52,608 nt of DNA from Clostridia bacterium (GTDB lineage: Bacteria; Bacillota; Clostridia; Oscillospirales; CAG-272), in assembly GCA_017453365.1 (NCBI GenBank), contig JAFTKH010000007.1, positions 1 through 52,608 on the forward strand, written 5' to 3'. The notes under the pieces were generated by a model. The model searched no databases. It had not been told where the DNA came from and saw only the letters and a program-made list of their open reading frames with translations. Below are positions 16,329 through 24,289 of the stretch, one piece after another. Every line of letters begins with the position of its first letter. The first letter of the stretch is position 1. Position numbers and translations under genes: made by a program.

Positions 16329-18087
16329 ATCTGTCACCTCCGGCTTCCAGCTCCTCCATAAAGTATTCGACGTTCTCCCTTGCGTGCGGGTAATGTGCAC
16401 GCTCCTGACACTGCCAATAGCGGAGAAGAGTTCTCGGCGATGCCGGGTCGCCCAACGTTCCCGATTTTAGATTTTCGAGATTTCTCTCCCAGAGCGACTC
16501 GCGCTGATACTCGCTTCCGCCGTCGAGGTCGACGGAGAAAAGATAATCGTCGTCGTAATAATATTCCCCGCGCCCGAGGTCGTACTCTATGAAGTCGTAG
16601 CGGTTGAACTCCTCGTAATGTATTCTGCCGTATGCGTCCTTGTAGGATAAGTGCCTCGGCTCGTCGGCGAAGGCGAGATAAAAATGAAATATAAGCCTGT
16701 CTATGTCCGCATAAGCGGTGTGCTTCATCTTTTTCTTCGACTCGAGTCTTCCCGAGGCCTGGCTTATCCTTAATTGCCTTGCAACACCCGACTCGCCGCT
16801 ATAGCTGTCTATGCCCTGATAAGCGTCCGAAATGCCTATTACGCGCTTCGCGTGGTCGTAGAGTCTTTCCGCCTCGGCTATATCCTGTGATACGTCGGGG
16901 GTCGTGTCAACCTTTCCGTACTGCGCCACGCTCTCGCCGGGCTTCATCTTTATTACCTGACCGAAGACGGAATTGTTGAGAGTCACTCTCGCGTCCTCCG
17001 GTACGACGGGGGTTATTCCCGCGCGGAGAAGCTTTTTGAGTATCCTTGACTCTATCTTGTTTATCGCCTGCTGCTCGGGCCTTATGTATTCGCAGTCCGA
17101 CTGACCGAAAAGCGAGCGCTCGCGAGAGGTGTTCTTCCTTATTACTATAGGAAAAAGCTTCGGGGTGTAGTAGGGTATCTCGGTCGAGCCGAGGCTTATT
17201 CGCTCGCCGTCGAGCTTCGGAGATACGGACGGTATTTTGACCCCGCTCCTTAAAATCATCTCTTCCTCGAGCTTCTCGTATTTCACCTCGGTCAGCACGC
17301 TGCGCCGACCTCGGCAGCCGCAATCGGTAACCGAGCCGCAAACCGAGCAGACCGTAGCCTTTCTCATATAATATCTCGGCATATCCTCGAGCACAGCATC
17401 GCCCGAGAACACGTACCTTCCTATCTCGCCGTCCTCATCCTTGTAGAAGCATACGAGCATAGTCACGGTGTCGCCGCCCGGCATATCGGTGTCGTATTCG
17501 TATTCGCACTCGGCGAGCGACAGCTCCTCGTCCGAAAGGCCGTATCTCCGCCCCAGCTCCGCGCGCGTCGTCGTGAAGCGCATAAAGAGATATTCCATAT
17601 CCTCTACCGAATATATCCCCGGCTGCGGAATGAAATCCATAGGGGAAAGGCAGTGTACGCGAACGCCGCCGACCTCTCCCGCGTGCGTGATGGAATTGTC
17701 CCAATCGACATACCATACGCTGCCGCCGTATATGTAGGTATACCGCTCGTCCATATCGTTGAGCTCGTCGAAGGGGAGCCTGTCTCGGATAGAGCGGCAG
17801 AGCCTCTCGATAGCTTCGGCATTTCTGCCCCTCCGCTCGCTGTAGGAGGCCGCGTCCGTCTTCGGCTGCGGTATCTCCGACGATATCTGGCTCTCCACTA
17901 TCTCATAGGTAATGTTGCGGACTGTGATAGCGTCCTCCTCCGAGCCGTCGAGCTCGGGGCTTCCCTTGTACTGACTCATATAACGGCCGAGCGATGAATA
18001 GAGCTCCGAGGCCGCCTTTTCAGAGGCGTTGTAGAGCCCCTTGAAAAACTCGAGCCTTAAAGCCTTCGTTTTGTTTTCTGTTCTCAC
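16321..18087 (-). CDS. Phage portal protein
   Basis: 588 aa, the dodecameric ring through which DNA enters and leaves the head. It starts with GTG (18087) overlapping the terminase stop (GTGA). Portal-type features are the N-terminal helical region (1-50), WYVDWDNSI (125-133), the SPMDFIPQPGIYSVEDMEYLFMR strand-loop (148-170), and the stem helix region FGQSDCEYIRPEQQAINKIESRILKK (327-352) with a GESVA loop. An insert with C247, C250, C256 and C258 looks like a zinc knuckle, which is unusual for portals. Gene order TerS-TerL-portal supports the call. Confidence 0.8.
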   Translation of the reverse strand: MRTENKTKALRLEFFKGLYNASEKAASELYSSLGRYMSQYKGSPELDGSEEDAITVRNITYEIVESQISSEIPQPKTDAASYSERRGRNAEAIERLCRSIRDRLPFDELNDMDERYTYIYGGSVWYVDWDNSITHAGEVGGVRVHCLSPMDFIPQPGIYSVEDMEYLFMRFTTTRAELGRRYGLSDEELSLAECEYEYDTDMPGGDTVTMLVCFYKDEDGEIGRYVFSGDAVLEDMPRYYMRKATVCSVCGSVTDCGCRGRRSVLTEVKYEKLEEEMILRSGVKIPSVSPKLDGERISLGSTEIPYYTPKLFPIVIRKNTSRERSLFGQSDCEYIRPEQQAINKIESRILKKLLRAGITPVVPEDARVTLNNSVFGQVIKMKPGESVAQYGKVDTTPDVSQDIAEAERLYDHAKRVIGISDAYQGIDSYSGESGVARQLRISQASGRLESKKKMKHTAYADIDRLIFHFYLAFADEPRHLSYKDAYGRIHYEEFNRYDFIEYDLGRGEYYYDDDYLFSVDLDGGSEYQRESLWERNLENLKSGTLGDPASPRTLLRYWQCQERAHYPHARENVEYFMEELEAGGDRYE

Positions 18088-19448
18088 AGTGGTTCTCCGT
18101 ATTTTTTCTTTAGATATTTTTTGCCCGCCTCGTCAGCCGCTCGGTAGTCCTCCCACATATCCGGGGTCCATAAGCACCTCCTGCCCGCCTCCTCCTCGGT
18201 GCGCGGACGTGTGTGAAAGATGGCGAAGCCGCGCAGAGCGTCGGGGGCGTGTGTTATTTCGTGGGGCTCTGTCGCACAGTCGGTAGGACGCACCTTGTCT
18301 ATCCGAAGCGCGGGAAGGCACTTGATAAGCTCGCGGCAGGTCTTGAATACCTTTAGCCTCGGGGGCCCGCTCCTCGCGGCGAGAAGCTCCTTTACAGCGA
18401 GCCAACCGCACTCTCTGTCGTTCGAGGTCTTCGTGAAATTCACCCCGAACTCGGAGAAGAGGCTGGCCTTCGTCTTTCCCGTTTCCTGACTGCGCGACCA
18501 CATATCGGGCGGAGCGAGCGTCGCGTAGATGTCCTCGCCCTTCGGTGTCCGCTTGAGTATTTCTTCGGCCGCGCGGCTTATCGCGAGATTGCTCTGGCAA
18601 AATTCGCGGTATACGTACGACGTGCCGTCCGGCGCTATAGCTATCCACAGAACGGCGAGCCTGTCCAGACCGTAGTCCAGCGTCCTGTACCTGCGCCAGC
18701 CCTCGGGTATCTCAAAGGGGTCGACGGTGTGTACGTCCTCCCTCCACTCGTCGAAATACTGACCCTCGAAAATGTTCCAGTCGCCAAGGAGAAGCGCACG
18801 CCGCTCTCTTTCGGGCAGCGCCTCGAGCCTGCGCCTGTAGTCGGGGTCGTCACGCACGAGAAAGGCGTTGTCGTCGAGCAGGGAAGGGATAAATATTCTC
18901 GACATACCGTCGCCTCCGCTGAACACCGTACCGCGGGGTGCGGGGTCGACGAACCTTGCCTTTACCCAGGTGTGCCCCACACCGCCCGGGTTGGTCGAGG
19001 ATTTTATCTGCTTCGGGTATCCGTTTACACCCCTGACCCGCGATATGAGATAGACGTACTGCATCTCCGTAAAATGCGTCAGCTCGTCGAACCTTATAAC
19101 GTCGTATTCCGCGCTCTGATACTGATACACGTCCCCCTCCGCCGCGCAGTAGCCGAAGTCGATACACGACCCGTTCTTGAACCTGCCGACGTGAGATGAG
19201 GAATTGAAGGTGAAAATCTCGCGCGGATAGAGCTCCTGCGCCGTCCTTATCAGCGACTTGTCGAGCTCCGAGAACGTACGCCTGAGTATCAGCTGCTTGG
19301 ATTTCGGATATTTGAGAGCGAAAAGCAGAGCGTCCACCATCTGTCCGTAGGACTTGCCGCCTCCGGCCGCTCCGCCGAAAAGCACCTCGGTTGCCGCAGC
19401 ATCTATGAAAAGCTTTTGCTTCTTCGTCACGGTAAGACCGAGTCTCAT
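18084..19448 (-). CDS. terL: Phage terminase large subunit (ATPase-nuclease)
   Basis: 454 aa DNA-packaging motor and nuclease. Walker A GGAAGGGKS at 25-33, Walker B VIRFDE at 117-122, coupling motif SSTNPGG at 150-156. The C-terminal RNase-H-like nuclease keeps its acidic residues: D258 in TLDYG, D315 in APPDMW and D403 in HAPDALR. All are intact, so the motor looks functional. It starts with an ATG overlapping the small-subunit stop (ATGA) and ends overlapping the portal start. Confidence 0.93.
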   Translation of the reverse strand: MRLGLTVTKKQKLFIDAAATEVLFGGAAGGGKSYGQMVDALLFALKYPKSKQLILRRTFSELDKSLIRTAQELYPREIFTFNSSSHVGRFKNGSCIDFGYCAAEGDVYQYQSAEYDVIRFDELTHFTEMQYVYLISRVRGVNGYPKQIKSSTNPGGVGHTWVKARFVDPAPRGTVFSGGDGMSRIFIPSLLDDNAFLVRDDPDYRRRLEALPERERRALLLGDWNIFEGQYFDEWREDVHTVDPFEIPEGWRRYRTLDYGLDRLAVLWIAIAPDGTSYVYREFCQSNLAISRAAEEILKRTPKGEDIYATLAPPDMWSRSQETGKTKASLFSEFGVNFTKTSNDRECGWLAVKELLAARSGPPRLKVFKTCRELIKCLPALRIDKVRPTDCATEPHEITHAPDALRGFAIFHTRPRTEEEAGRRCLWTPDMWEDYRAADEAGKKYLKKKYGEPL

Positions 19449-19777
19449 TCGACCACCTCGAGCTTCACGTCGAGGGTGCTGCCCGCATCCGTAGCCTCTC
19501 CCATTCCGTATTCAACCGAGAGCAGGAATTTTGTCAAGGATGAGTCGAACCGTTTGCATAGCGCATTGTCAATAAGATAATCTCTTCGGATTTCGCTGCA
19601 TTCACGGTAAGCGCGCTCAAACTCTCTGTGCTTCCTAAAGCTCTCGATATCGGCGACAGTTGCCCCGATACTCCCCGCAAACTTCGCAATGCTGGGAGCG
19701 CCGATATCAGAATAGGAACGGAAGAAGGTGTACATTCGAAGCGGCAGACCCCTGTTGTATTTTCTGCCTTTACTCAT
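19445..19777 (-). CDS. terS: Putative terminase small subunit
   Basis: 110 aa, basic N-terminus (MSKGRKYNRGLPLRMYTFF), a helix-turn-helix-like segment (GAPSIAKFAGSIGATVADIESFRKH, about 27-51), then helices and a short tail. This size and layout, immediately before terL with a 4-base overlap, is typical of small terminase subunits that recognise packaging sites. A GGGAGAG site lies four bases before the ATG. It is the first gene of the cassette. Confidence 0.75.
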   Translation of the reverse strand: MSKGRKYNRGLPLRMYTFFRSYSDIGAPSIAKFAGSIGATVADIESFRKHREFERAYRECSEIRRDYLIDNALCKRFDSSLTKFLLSVEYGMGEATDAGSTLDVKLEVVE

Positions 19778-19796
19778 ACGTCTCTCCCTTCCGCCG

Positions 19797-19830
19797 CCGA
19801 GAGTGCCGTGCCTAGGATACGGCCCCTCGG
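19797..19830 (-). other. Nested hairpin in the leader of terS
   Basis: Outer arms CCGAG (19797-19801) / CTCGG (19826-19830) and inner arms GCCGT (19805-19809) / ACGGC (19819-19823), with the palindrome CCTAGG in the loop (19811-19816). It lies about 20 bases before the terS start, where packaging-site (pac/cos) or RNA control elements are often found in phages. Confidence 0.55.
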
Positions 19831-19839
19831 GACAAGACC

Positions 19840-19845
19840 ATTATA
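19840..19845 (-). promoter_or_regulatory. Candidate promoter -10 for the capsid cassette
   Basis: Perfect TATAAT on the minus strand, about 65 bases before terS, in sequence GAGCTATAATGG. No good -35 lies 16-18 bases upstream (CTTACT or TTACTT at best), so it is either weak, needs an activator, or is not used. Confidence 0.4.
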
Positions 19846-19933
19846 GCTCTTGCCGGCCTCAAAGTAAGTATACCTCGGAGCCAAAAAACAGGGTGAAAGC
19901 AAGCGCCGTGTTTGTGAGAAATCAACAAAGGAG

Positions 19934-19984
19934 AAAAAAGAGCAAGGATGAAAGGATAAAACCTTCTGTTCTTGCTCTTGTTTT
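19934..19984. terminator. Bidirectional terminator-like hairpin
   Basis: Stem AAGAGCAAG (19938-19946) / CTTGCTCTT (19971-19979). Minus-strand reading gives ...CTTGCTCTTTTTTCTCC, plus-strand reading gives ...CTTGCTCTTGTTTTTC. It sits upstream of the cassette on the cassette strand, insulating it from the GH operon or acting as an attenuator. Confidence 0.6.
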
Positions 19985-20063
19985 TCTATGTATATATTCA
20001 TTTTTTAAAATCTCGGTGCGCCCTCTGTGTTAACGGTAACACGCATAGGCTTTCGGCTTAAAC

Positions 20064-20104
20064 AAAAAAGCAATACCGATTTAGCATTCTGCCGTCGGTA
20101 TTGC
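20064..20104 (-). terminator. Intrinsic terminator of the MurNAc operon
   Basis: Ten-base-pair stem GCAATACCGA (20070-20079) / TCGGTATTGC (20095-20104), followed on the minus strand by TTTTTTGTTT. It lies 13 bases past the GH stop codon. Confidence 0.9.
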
Positions 20105-20116
20105 CTTGGTTTTTAT

Positions 20117-22180
20117 TTATTTTTTCTGAATGCGAAGCACGCGTACCTCGTTCTTTTTCATAAGCATATCGATAAATCTGTCGTTTACGGTAACCGGCTC
20201 GCCCGTAAGAATATCGGTTGCGGTGCAGTCGGCCTCGGGCAGACCTATACGCCTGTAGCCCTCGTCCATAGCGCGAAGCGCTACGTATTCTCCACCGGCG
20301 TAAGCGATGTCCTCCGTGCGGTTGTAGAGATGAACTCCCGAGAGCAGGGCAATATGCGATATGAGCGAGGAGGGAATTGCGAGGGGGAGTGCCGCGACGC
20401 TGTTGTAGTCCCCGTGCATTTTCCAGATAACGGCTGCTCTCCCGTCCTCGAAGCGAGAGAGAACGTAACCGTCCTCACACTCGAAGAAGGCCGTAGGCAA
20501 AACGTTCGTCGGGTAGGTTTTGTCCTCGAACGTTGCGTGCATCTCGGCAGGCGCGCGCTCGACAGTGAGCGAAAAGCCCGAGAGACGGGGGCACCTCGCG
20601 GAGCTGTTGCCGAGGAAGAGAAGGGTCTTGCCGCCGCGCTTAAGCTTGGTTTCAATAGCCGAAAGCTCGCCGTCCTCGGGGCAAACCGCCGATAGGAAGA
20701 TTATAAGCCTGTATTTGTCGAGAGGGAAGCTCTCCTCCGCTATATCCGATAAAAGATAGGTGTCGTAGGGGAAGCCCGCCCGGTCGAGATTTGCAAGAAA
20801 CTCGACGTGTGCCCGAGGTATCCTCTTGTTGTCAAGGCAGGAATATTTGTGTCCCCTCTCGTCAACCACGAGAGCAACCTCCGATGAGAAAAGCTCGGGT
20901 CCGTGCTTCGGAGCCGTAACGCTCTTTTCAATAACCGAAAGGAGCGCAGGGTCGTTAAACCAGCCGCCGAACATATCGAACCACCATATTCCCGTCGGCG
21001 TTGTCAGTATCCTTGCCAGAGCGCGGCTCATTTGCCAAACGCTGTTTTCAATATCGGCAGGGCCGCGCCATACGCGTGAGCGGTAGTAGTCGTTGTCGGG
21101 CATAGCGTGCGGCAGATTTTTGTCCATTCCCGTGGTTAATAGGGTGCGTATGTCGCCCTCGCATATCCACATTTTCCCGTGCATAAGAGCACTTTCCACC
21201 GCGGACGAGAAGTGCCACGCATGGTCGCCGTTCGTCGTAGAGAGAAAGTCGACGTCCTCCGACGCGAGCACACGCCCGAGTGCGTGAAGCCCCTTGTAGT
21301 TCTGCGGCATAGTGAATACGTAGCCGTAAAACACGCCCGTAAGGCGCTCGCCCCTCGTGTATTCCTTCACCGCATGGCAGAAATAGAGGATGGCATCAGC
21401 CACACTCTCATTGTGAAAATCAAAGAAATCAAGCACCGCGCGCTCGTCCACAGGGTCGCGAAGCCAACCGTTTTCGCAGTATCTCCGCTCGACGGGGGCG
21501 GGGAACGTAATAGACTCAATCGACGTGTACGTCCTTCCGTGCGCTGCCGAAATTTTTTCGACAGAGCCGTATTTTTTAATAAGGCTGTCGCGGTATGCGC
21601 GGAGATTTACCTCGCTGTAGTCGTAAAACTGCGGATTGTAGCGCGCGTGGTGTGCCCACTCCTCGGTACCGCCCGCGGCAATATGATAGCCGATAACCTT
21701 GTCGGCATAGGGCTGTGCGCTGATATGGTCTATCAGCGCGTAGAGTGCCTTCGTCATATCCTCGAGCCAGAGCTTCGATGAAAAGGACTCGCGCTGTGCC
21801 TCGCCGCGATAGTCGCGCGACAGCTCCTCGGGGTGCATTCTCTGCCACCATATAGGGGGCTCAAGGCATACACGGGGTATGACGTAAATGTCCTCGTCCC
21901 CCGTCGCGAACAGGTCGGAGAGCACCTTGTCAACGTATGAAAAATCGTACTCCCCGTATCCCTTGAAGAAATTATCCGTGAATGGACGAAGACCGCTTTC
22001 CATATTTATGCCCTCATCTCCCGCGTATACGGGAAACATAAAGAGACGGACTCCGCGAGCCTTCATAGCCTCGAGGTTCTCCTTAAGCGGGGCATAAGAC
22101 ATATACGCAATAGGGTATACGGTCTTGCCGTCGACGTCTATTACCCGACTGCGTCCTATCGCTCTCGTTTTGCAAATCAT
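20117..22180 (-). CDS. GH42-like glycoside hydrolase (GH-A clan)
   Basis: 687-aa glycosidase of the beta-galactosidase-like TIM-barrel type. Strand 4 shows the acid/base region AAGGTEEW with adjacent glutamates E173-E174, and a later strand has a candidate nucleophile E341 in MWICEGDIRT. IPRVCLEPPIWW (101-112) matches the GH42-type pattern before the active site. The C-terminal half (about 430-687) has a glutaminase-like/trimerisation domain pattern (YRLIIFLSAVCPEDG) and a beta domain. There is no signal peptide, so it acts in the cytosol. It overlaps murQ by four bases, which suggests the substrate yields an amino sugar or is a peptidoglycan/mucin-derived glycoside; the exact substrate is unknown. 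Confidence 0.75.
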   Translation of the reverse strand: MICKTRAIGRSRVIDVDGKTVYPIAYMSYAPLKENLEAMKARGVRLFMFPVYAGDEGINMESGLRPFTDNFFKGYGEYDFSYVDKVLSDLFATGDEDIYVIPRVCLEPPIWWQRMHPEELSRDYRGEAQRESFSSKLWLEDMTKALYALIDHISAQPYADKVIGYHIAAGGTEEWAHHARYNPQFYDYSEVNLRAYRDSLIKKYGSVEKISAAHGRTYTSIESITFPAPVERRYCENGWLRDPVDERAVLDFFDFHNESVADAILYFCHAVKEYTRGERLTGVFYGYVFTMPQNYKGLHALGRVLASEDVDFLSTTNGDHAWHFSSAVESALMHGKMWICEGDIRTLLTTGMDKNLPHAMPDNDYYRSRVWRGPADIENSVWQMSRALARILTTPTGIWWFDMFGGWFNDPALLSVIEKSVTAPKHGPELFSSEVALVVDERGHKYSCLDNKRIPRAHVEFLANLDRAGFPYDTYLLSDIAEESFPLDKYRLIIFLSAVCPEDGELSAIETKLKRGGKTLLFLGNSSARCPRLSGFSLTVERAPAEMHATFEDKTYPTNVLPTAFFECEDGYVLSRFEDGRAAVIWKMHGDYNSVAALPLAIPSSLISHIALLSGVHLYNRTEDIAYAGGEYVALRAMDEGYRRIGLPEADCTATDILTGEPVTVNDRFIDMLMKKNEVRVLRIQKK

Positions 22181-23001
22181 TTTTTCTTCCTTCCTGCCTT
22201 TTGAGCTTCGGCAGCGAGCGGAATGCTCCAGTCGTGCTCCTCGAGCAGGCGCTCTGCCTCCTTTTCGCCAACACCCGTAATATCCATTACTATAGTTATC
22301 ATTCTGTGGCGGAGCTTAACGTTTGTAGGCTTCAGGTTTACCATAAGGTTTTCGTACACCTTTCCCGACTTTATCATAGTACAGGTCGAGAGCATATTGA
22401 GAACGAGCTTCTGCGCCGTTCCCGCCTTCATACGTGTAGAGCCCGTAACAACCTCGGCACCCGTGTCGGTGACTATCGCGTAGTCGACGATGTCGGTAAT
22501 GCCCGAGCCTGCGTTCGAGGTAATACCGACGGTAAGACAGCCGATATCCCGCGCTTTTTGTAAAGCAGAGTTTACATAAGCCGCTCCGCCCGAGGCCGAA
22601 ATACCGACGAGCGTATCATTTTTATTGGGCGTAAGAGCCAAAAAGTCGATAATACCCATCTCGCCGCTATCCTCAGCGCCCTCGCTCGCCCGCGTCATAG
22701 CGGAAGTACCGCCTGCGATTATCGCACGGACAAGGTCGTAGGAGACACCGTAGGTGGGAGGGCACTCTGCCGCATCCTGTACCGCGAGTCTTCCGGAGGT
22801 TCCGCAGCCTATGTAGATAAGCCTGCCGCCCTGCGCCATTCTTTCCGTTATCGCGTCTATAGCCAGAGCTATAGTCGGGAGCACTGCCTCGACTGCGCGA
22901 ACGGCATTAAAGTTTTCTTCATTGATGACCGAGAGCATCGATACGGTATCCATTTTGTCGATATGCGTGGTCTTTGGGTTTCTCATTTCTGTCTTTTTCA
23001 T
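22177..23001 (-). CDS. murQ: N-acetylmuramic acid 6-phosphate etherase MurQ
   Basis: Removes the lactyl ether from MurNAc-6-phosphate, giving GlcNAc-6-phosphate and D-lactate in cell-wall recycling. The 274-aa protein has the SIS-domain pattern: MAQGGRLIYIGCGTSGRLAVQDAAECPPTYG (about 55-85), the EGAEDS loop with the catalytic-region glutamate, GISASGGAAYVNSAL, and the family signature GAEVVTGSTRMKAGTAQ. Slightly shorter than some homologues (about 300). Four-base overlaps link it to the kinase gene upstream and the hydrolase downstream, so all three are co-translated. Confidence 0.95.
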   Translation of the reverse strand: MKKTEMRNPKTTHIDKMDTVSMLSVINEENFNAVRAVEAVLPTIALAIDAITERMAQGGRLIYIGCGTSGRLAVQDAAECPPTYGVSYDLVRAIIAGGTSAMTRASEGAEDSGEMGIIDFLALTPNKNDTLVGISASGGAAYVNSALQKARDIGCLTVGITSNAGSGITDIVDYAIVTDTGAEVVTGSTRMKAGTAQKLVLNMLSTCTMIKSGKVYENLMVNLKPTNVKLRHRMITIVMDITGVGEKEAERLLEEHDWSIPLAAEAQKAGRKKK

Positions 23002-24170
23002 AACGGCAAATCCTCTTTTTTTATTATTTTTTCATACTCGGGTATAAATTTTTCCTCTGAAAGCATAGCGCCGTCTCCAAAAAGAGAGAGCGCACGGCGG
23101 CACGCGCCGAATATCTGCGGCAGACGGGGTACCACTATCCTCGGCTCGAAGGAAAGCTCCTCGCACAGCATAGGAAGCCAAAGTGAGGACGCGTTCATAA
23201 GTCCCCCGCTTATAACTACCGTGTCACCCGTTTCGTACCTCGCGCGCGCCTCTGTAATTCTTGCGGCCAGGTGACGAGCTCCGTCCTTAATAATGTCGCG
23301 GGCCACGCGGTCACCGTCCTCAGCAGCCTTGAACACCAGGGGTGAGAGCGCCGCTATCGAGGCGGGCGCACCGCTGTATAGCTCCGTTATCCGCGCGAAG
23401 GGCTGACTGCCGAGCTTTTCCTCAATCAGCGGCGTCAGCGCGGTCCTCTCGCCGTAGCCCTCGTTCTCGCGTAAAACGGCACGAAGCGCCTCACGCCCGA
23501 GGTCGAAGCCGCTACCGCCCTCGTCGAGAAGGTAGCCCCAGCCGCCAAAGCGGTGTACCTCGTTTCCAACCTTCGCATAAACGACGGTGCCCGTGCCGGC
23601 TATCGCCGCGATGCATCTGTCGAGCCTTGTCGCCGACGCTATAACGTTGTATATATCCGTAGTCACGGCAGAGGGAATATGCGGATAGCTCTCCGTAAGG
23701 AAACTAGCAACCCTCGCCTGATTATCTCCCGAGAGCATGCCCGCCATGCCCGCATAAATGCCGAGGATGCGGGATTTTGCGAGGGGGAGCAGGGTGTCTA
23801 TTCCGCGCTTAAGCACGGATAAGGCGTCTTCCATACCCACCGTGTTCGGATTGGTAGAGGATAAAACCGTGCGCCCGAGTATCTCACCGTCAGCGAGAAA
23901 GAGAACGAATTCCGTCTTCGTTCCTCCGCCGTCAATCCCTATGTAGGCAGGAGCCCTGTTTGCTCCGCCCGAGAGCAGCTCGTCAATGGATACGGAGAAA
24001 ATACGAGAGAGCTCGAAAACGGTCACGAGCTCGGGCGCGGAGTACCCCCGCTCCCATTTTGAAACCGCTTGCACGGATACACCGGTTTTGATTGCCAGCT
24101 CCCTCTGTGACAGGCCGAGCCGTAACCGATGCTTTTTTATATTTTCCGAAAGAGCGTTTATAGAAAACAT
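22998..24170 (-). CDS. HTH regulator fused to MurNAc/GlcNAc kinase (BadF/BcrA type)
   Basis: 390 aa in two parts. Residues about 8-65 are a Cro/CI-type helix-turn-helix (RLRLGLSQRELAIKTGVSVQAVSKWERGYSAPELVTV, described by its SQRELA and QAVSKWE helices). From 76 on it is a sugar kinase of the BadF/BadG/BcrA/BcrD ATPase family: phosphate-1 loop IGIDGGGTKT (77-86), phosphate-2 AGTGTVVYA, adenosine motif VISGGLMNASS. Members such as MurK phosphorylate MurNAc and GlcNAc and sit next to murQ. A GGAGG site seven bases before the ATG at 24170 fixes the start, not an upstream ATG. The fusion could make it a sugar-sensing autoregulator; this is inferred. Confidence 0.85.
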   Translation of the reverse strand: MFSINALSENIKKHRLRLGLSQRELAIKTGVSVQAVSKWERGYSAPELVTVFELSRIFSVSIDELLSGGANRAPAYIGIDGGGTKTEFVLFLADGEILGRTVLSSTNPNTVGMEDALSVLKRGIDTLLPLAKSRILGIYAGMAGMLSGDNQARVASFLTESYPHIPSAVTTDIYNVIASATRLDRCIAAIAGTGTVVYAKVGNEVHRFGGWGYLLDEGGSGFDLGREALRAVLRENEGYGERTALTPLIEEKLGSQPFARITELYSGAPASIAALSPLVFKAAEDGDRVARDIIKDGARHLAARITEARARYETGDTVVISGGLMNASSLWLPMLCEELSFEPRIVVPRLPQIFGACRRALSLFGDGAMLSEEKFIPEYEKIIKKEDLPL

Positions 24171-24204
24171 TGTAAAGCCTCCAAAAAAACAGCCGTTTTC
24201 TTTC

Positions 24205-24234
24205 ATTGTACTACAACTTGAAGTCTATTACAAT
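24205..24234 (-). promoter_or_regulatory. Promoter and overlapping inverted repeat of the MurNAc operon
   Basis: On the minus strand: TTGTAA (24233-24228), 17 bases, TACAAT (24210-24205). The two elements form an inverted repeat, ATTGTA (24205-24210) / TACAAT (24229-24234), covering the promoter, a natural operator for the HTH domain of the downstream gene. Confidence 0.65.
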
Positions 24235-24250
24235 AGTATTTTAGTTGTTT

Positions 24251-24289
24251 TTTTAAAAAATAAAATCAACCGACGGTTGACACCGTCGG
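24251..24289 (-). terminator. Intrinsic terminator of the ABC-F gene
   Basis: Stem CCGACGG (24270-24276) / CCGTCGG (24283-24289) with a 6-base loop; on the minus strand it is followed by TTGATTTTATTTTTT. It lies about 165 bases past the ABC-F stop and just before the MurNAc operon promoter. Confidence 0.85.

Larger units (their letters stand above)
19778..20116. other. Leader region of the capsid cassette
   Basis: 339 bases between the cassette and the GH gene, both on the minus strand. In transcription order it holds the GH terminator, a second hairpin with U-runs on both sides, a promoter-like TATAAT and a nested hairpin just before the small terminase. No tRNA, integrase remnant or repeated attachment core was seen. 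Confidence 0.6.

Noticed and set aside
7203-19777. A complete prophage
   Set aside because: No integrase, repressor, replication, lysis or tail-tape-measure genes, and no attachment repeats at the borders.
24171-24206. Upstream ATG for the HTH-kinase gene
   Set aside because: The GGAGG site lies between it and the ATG at 24170, and it overlaps the promoter.
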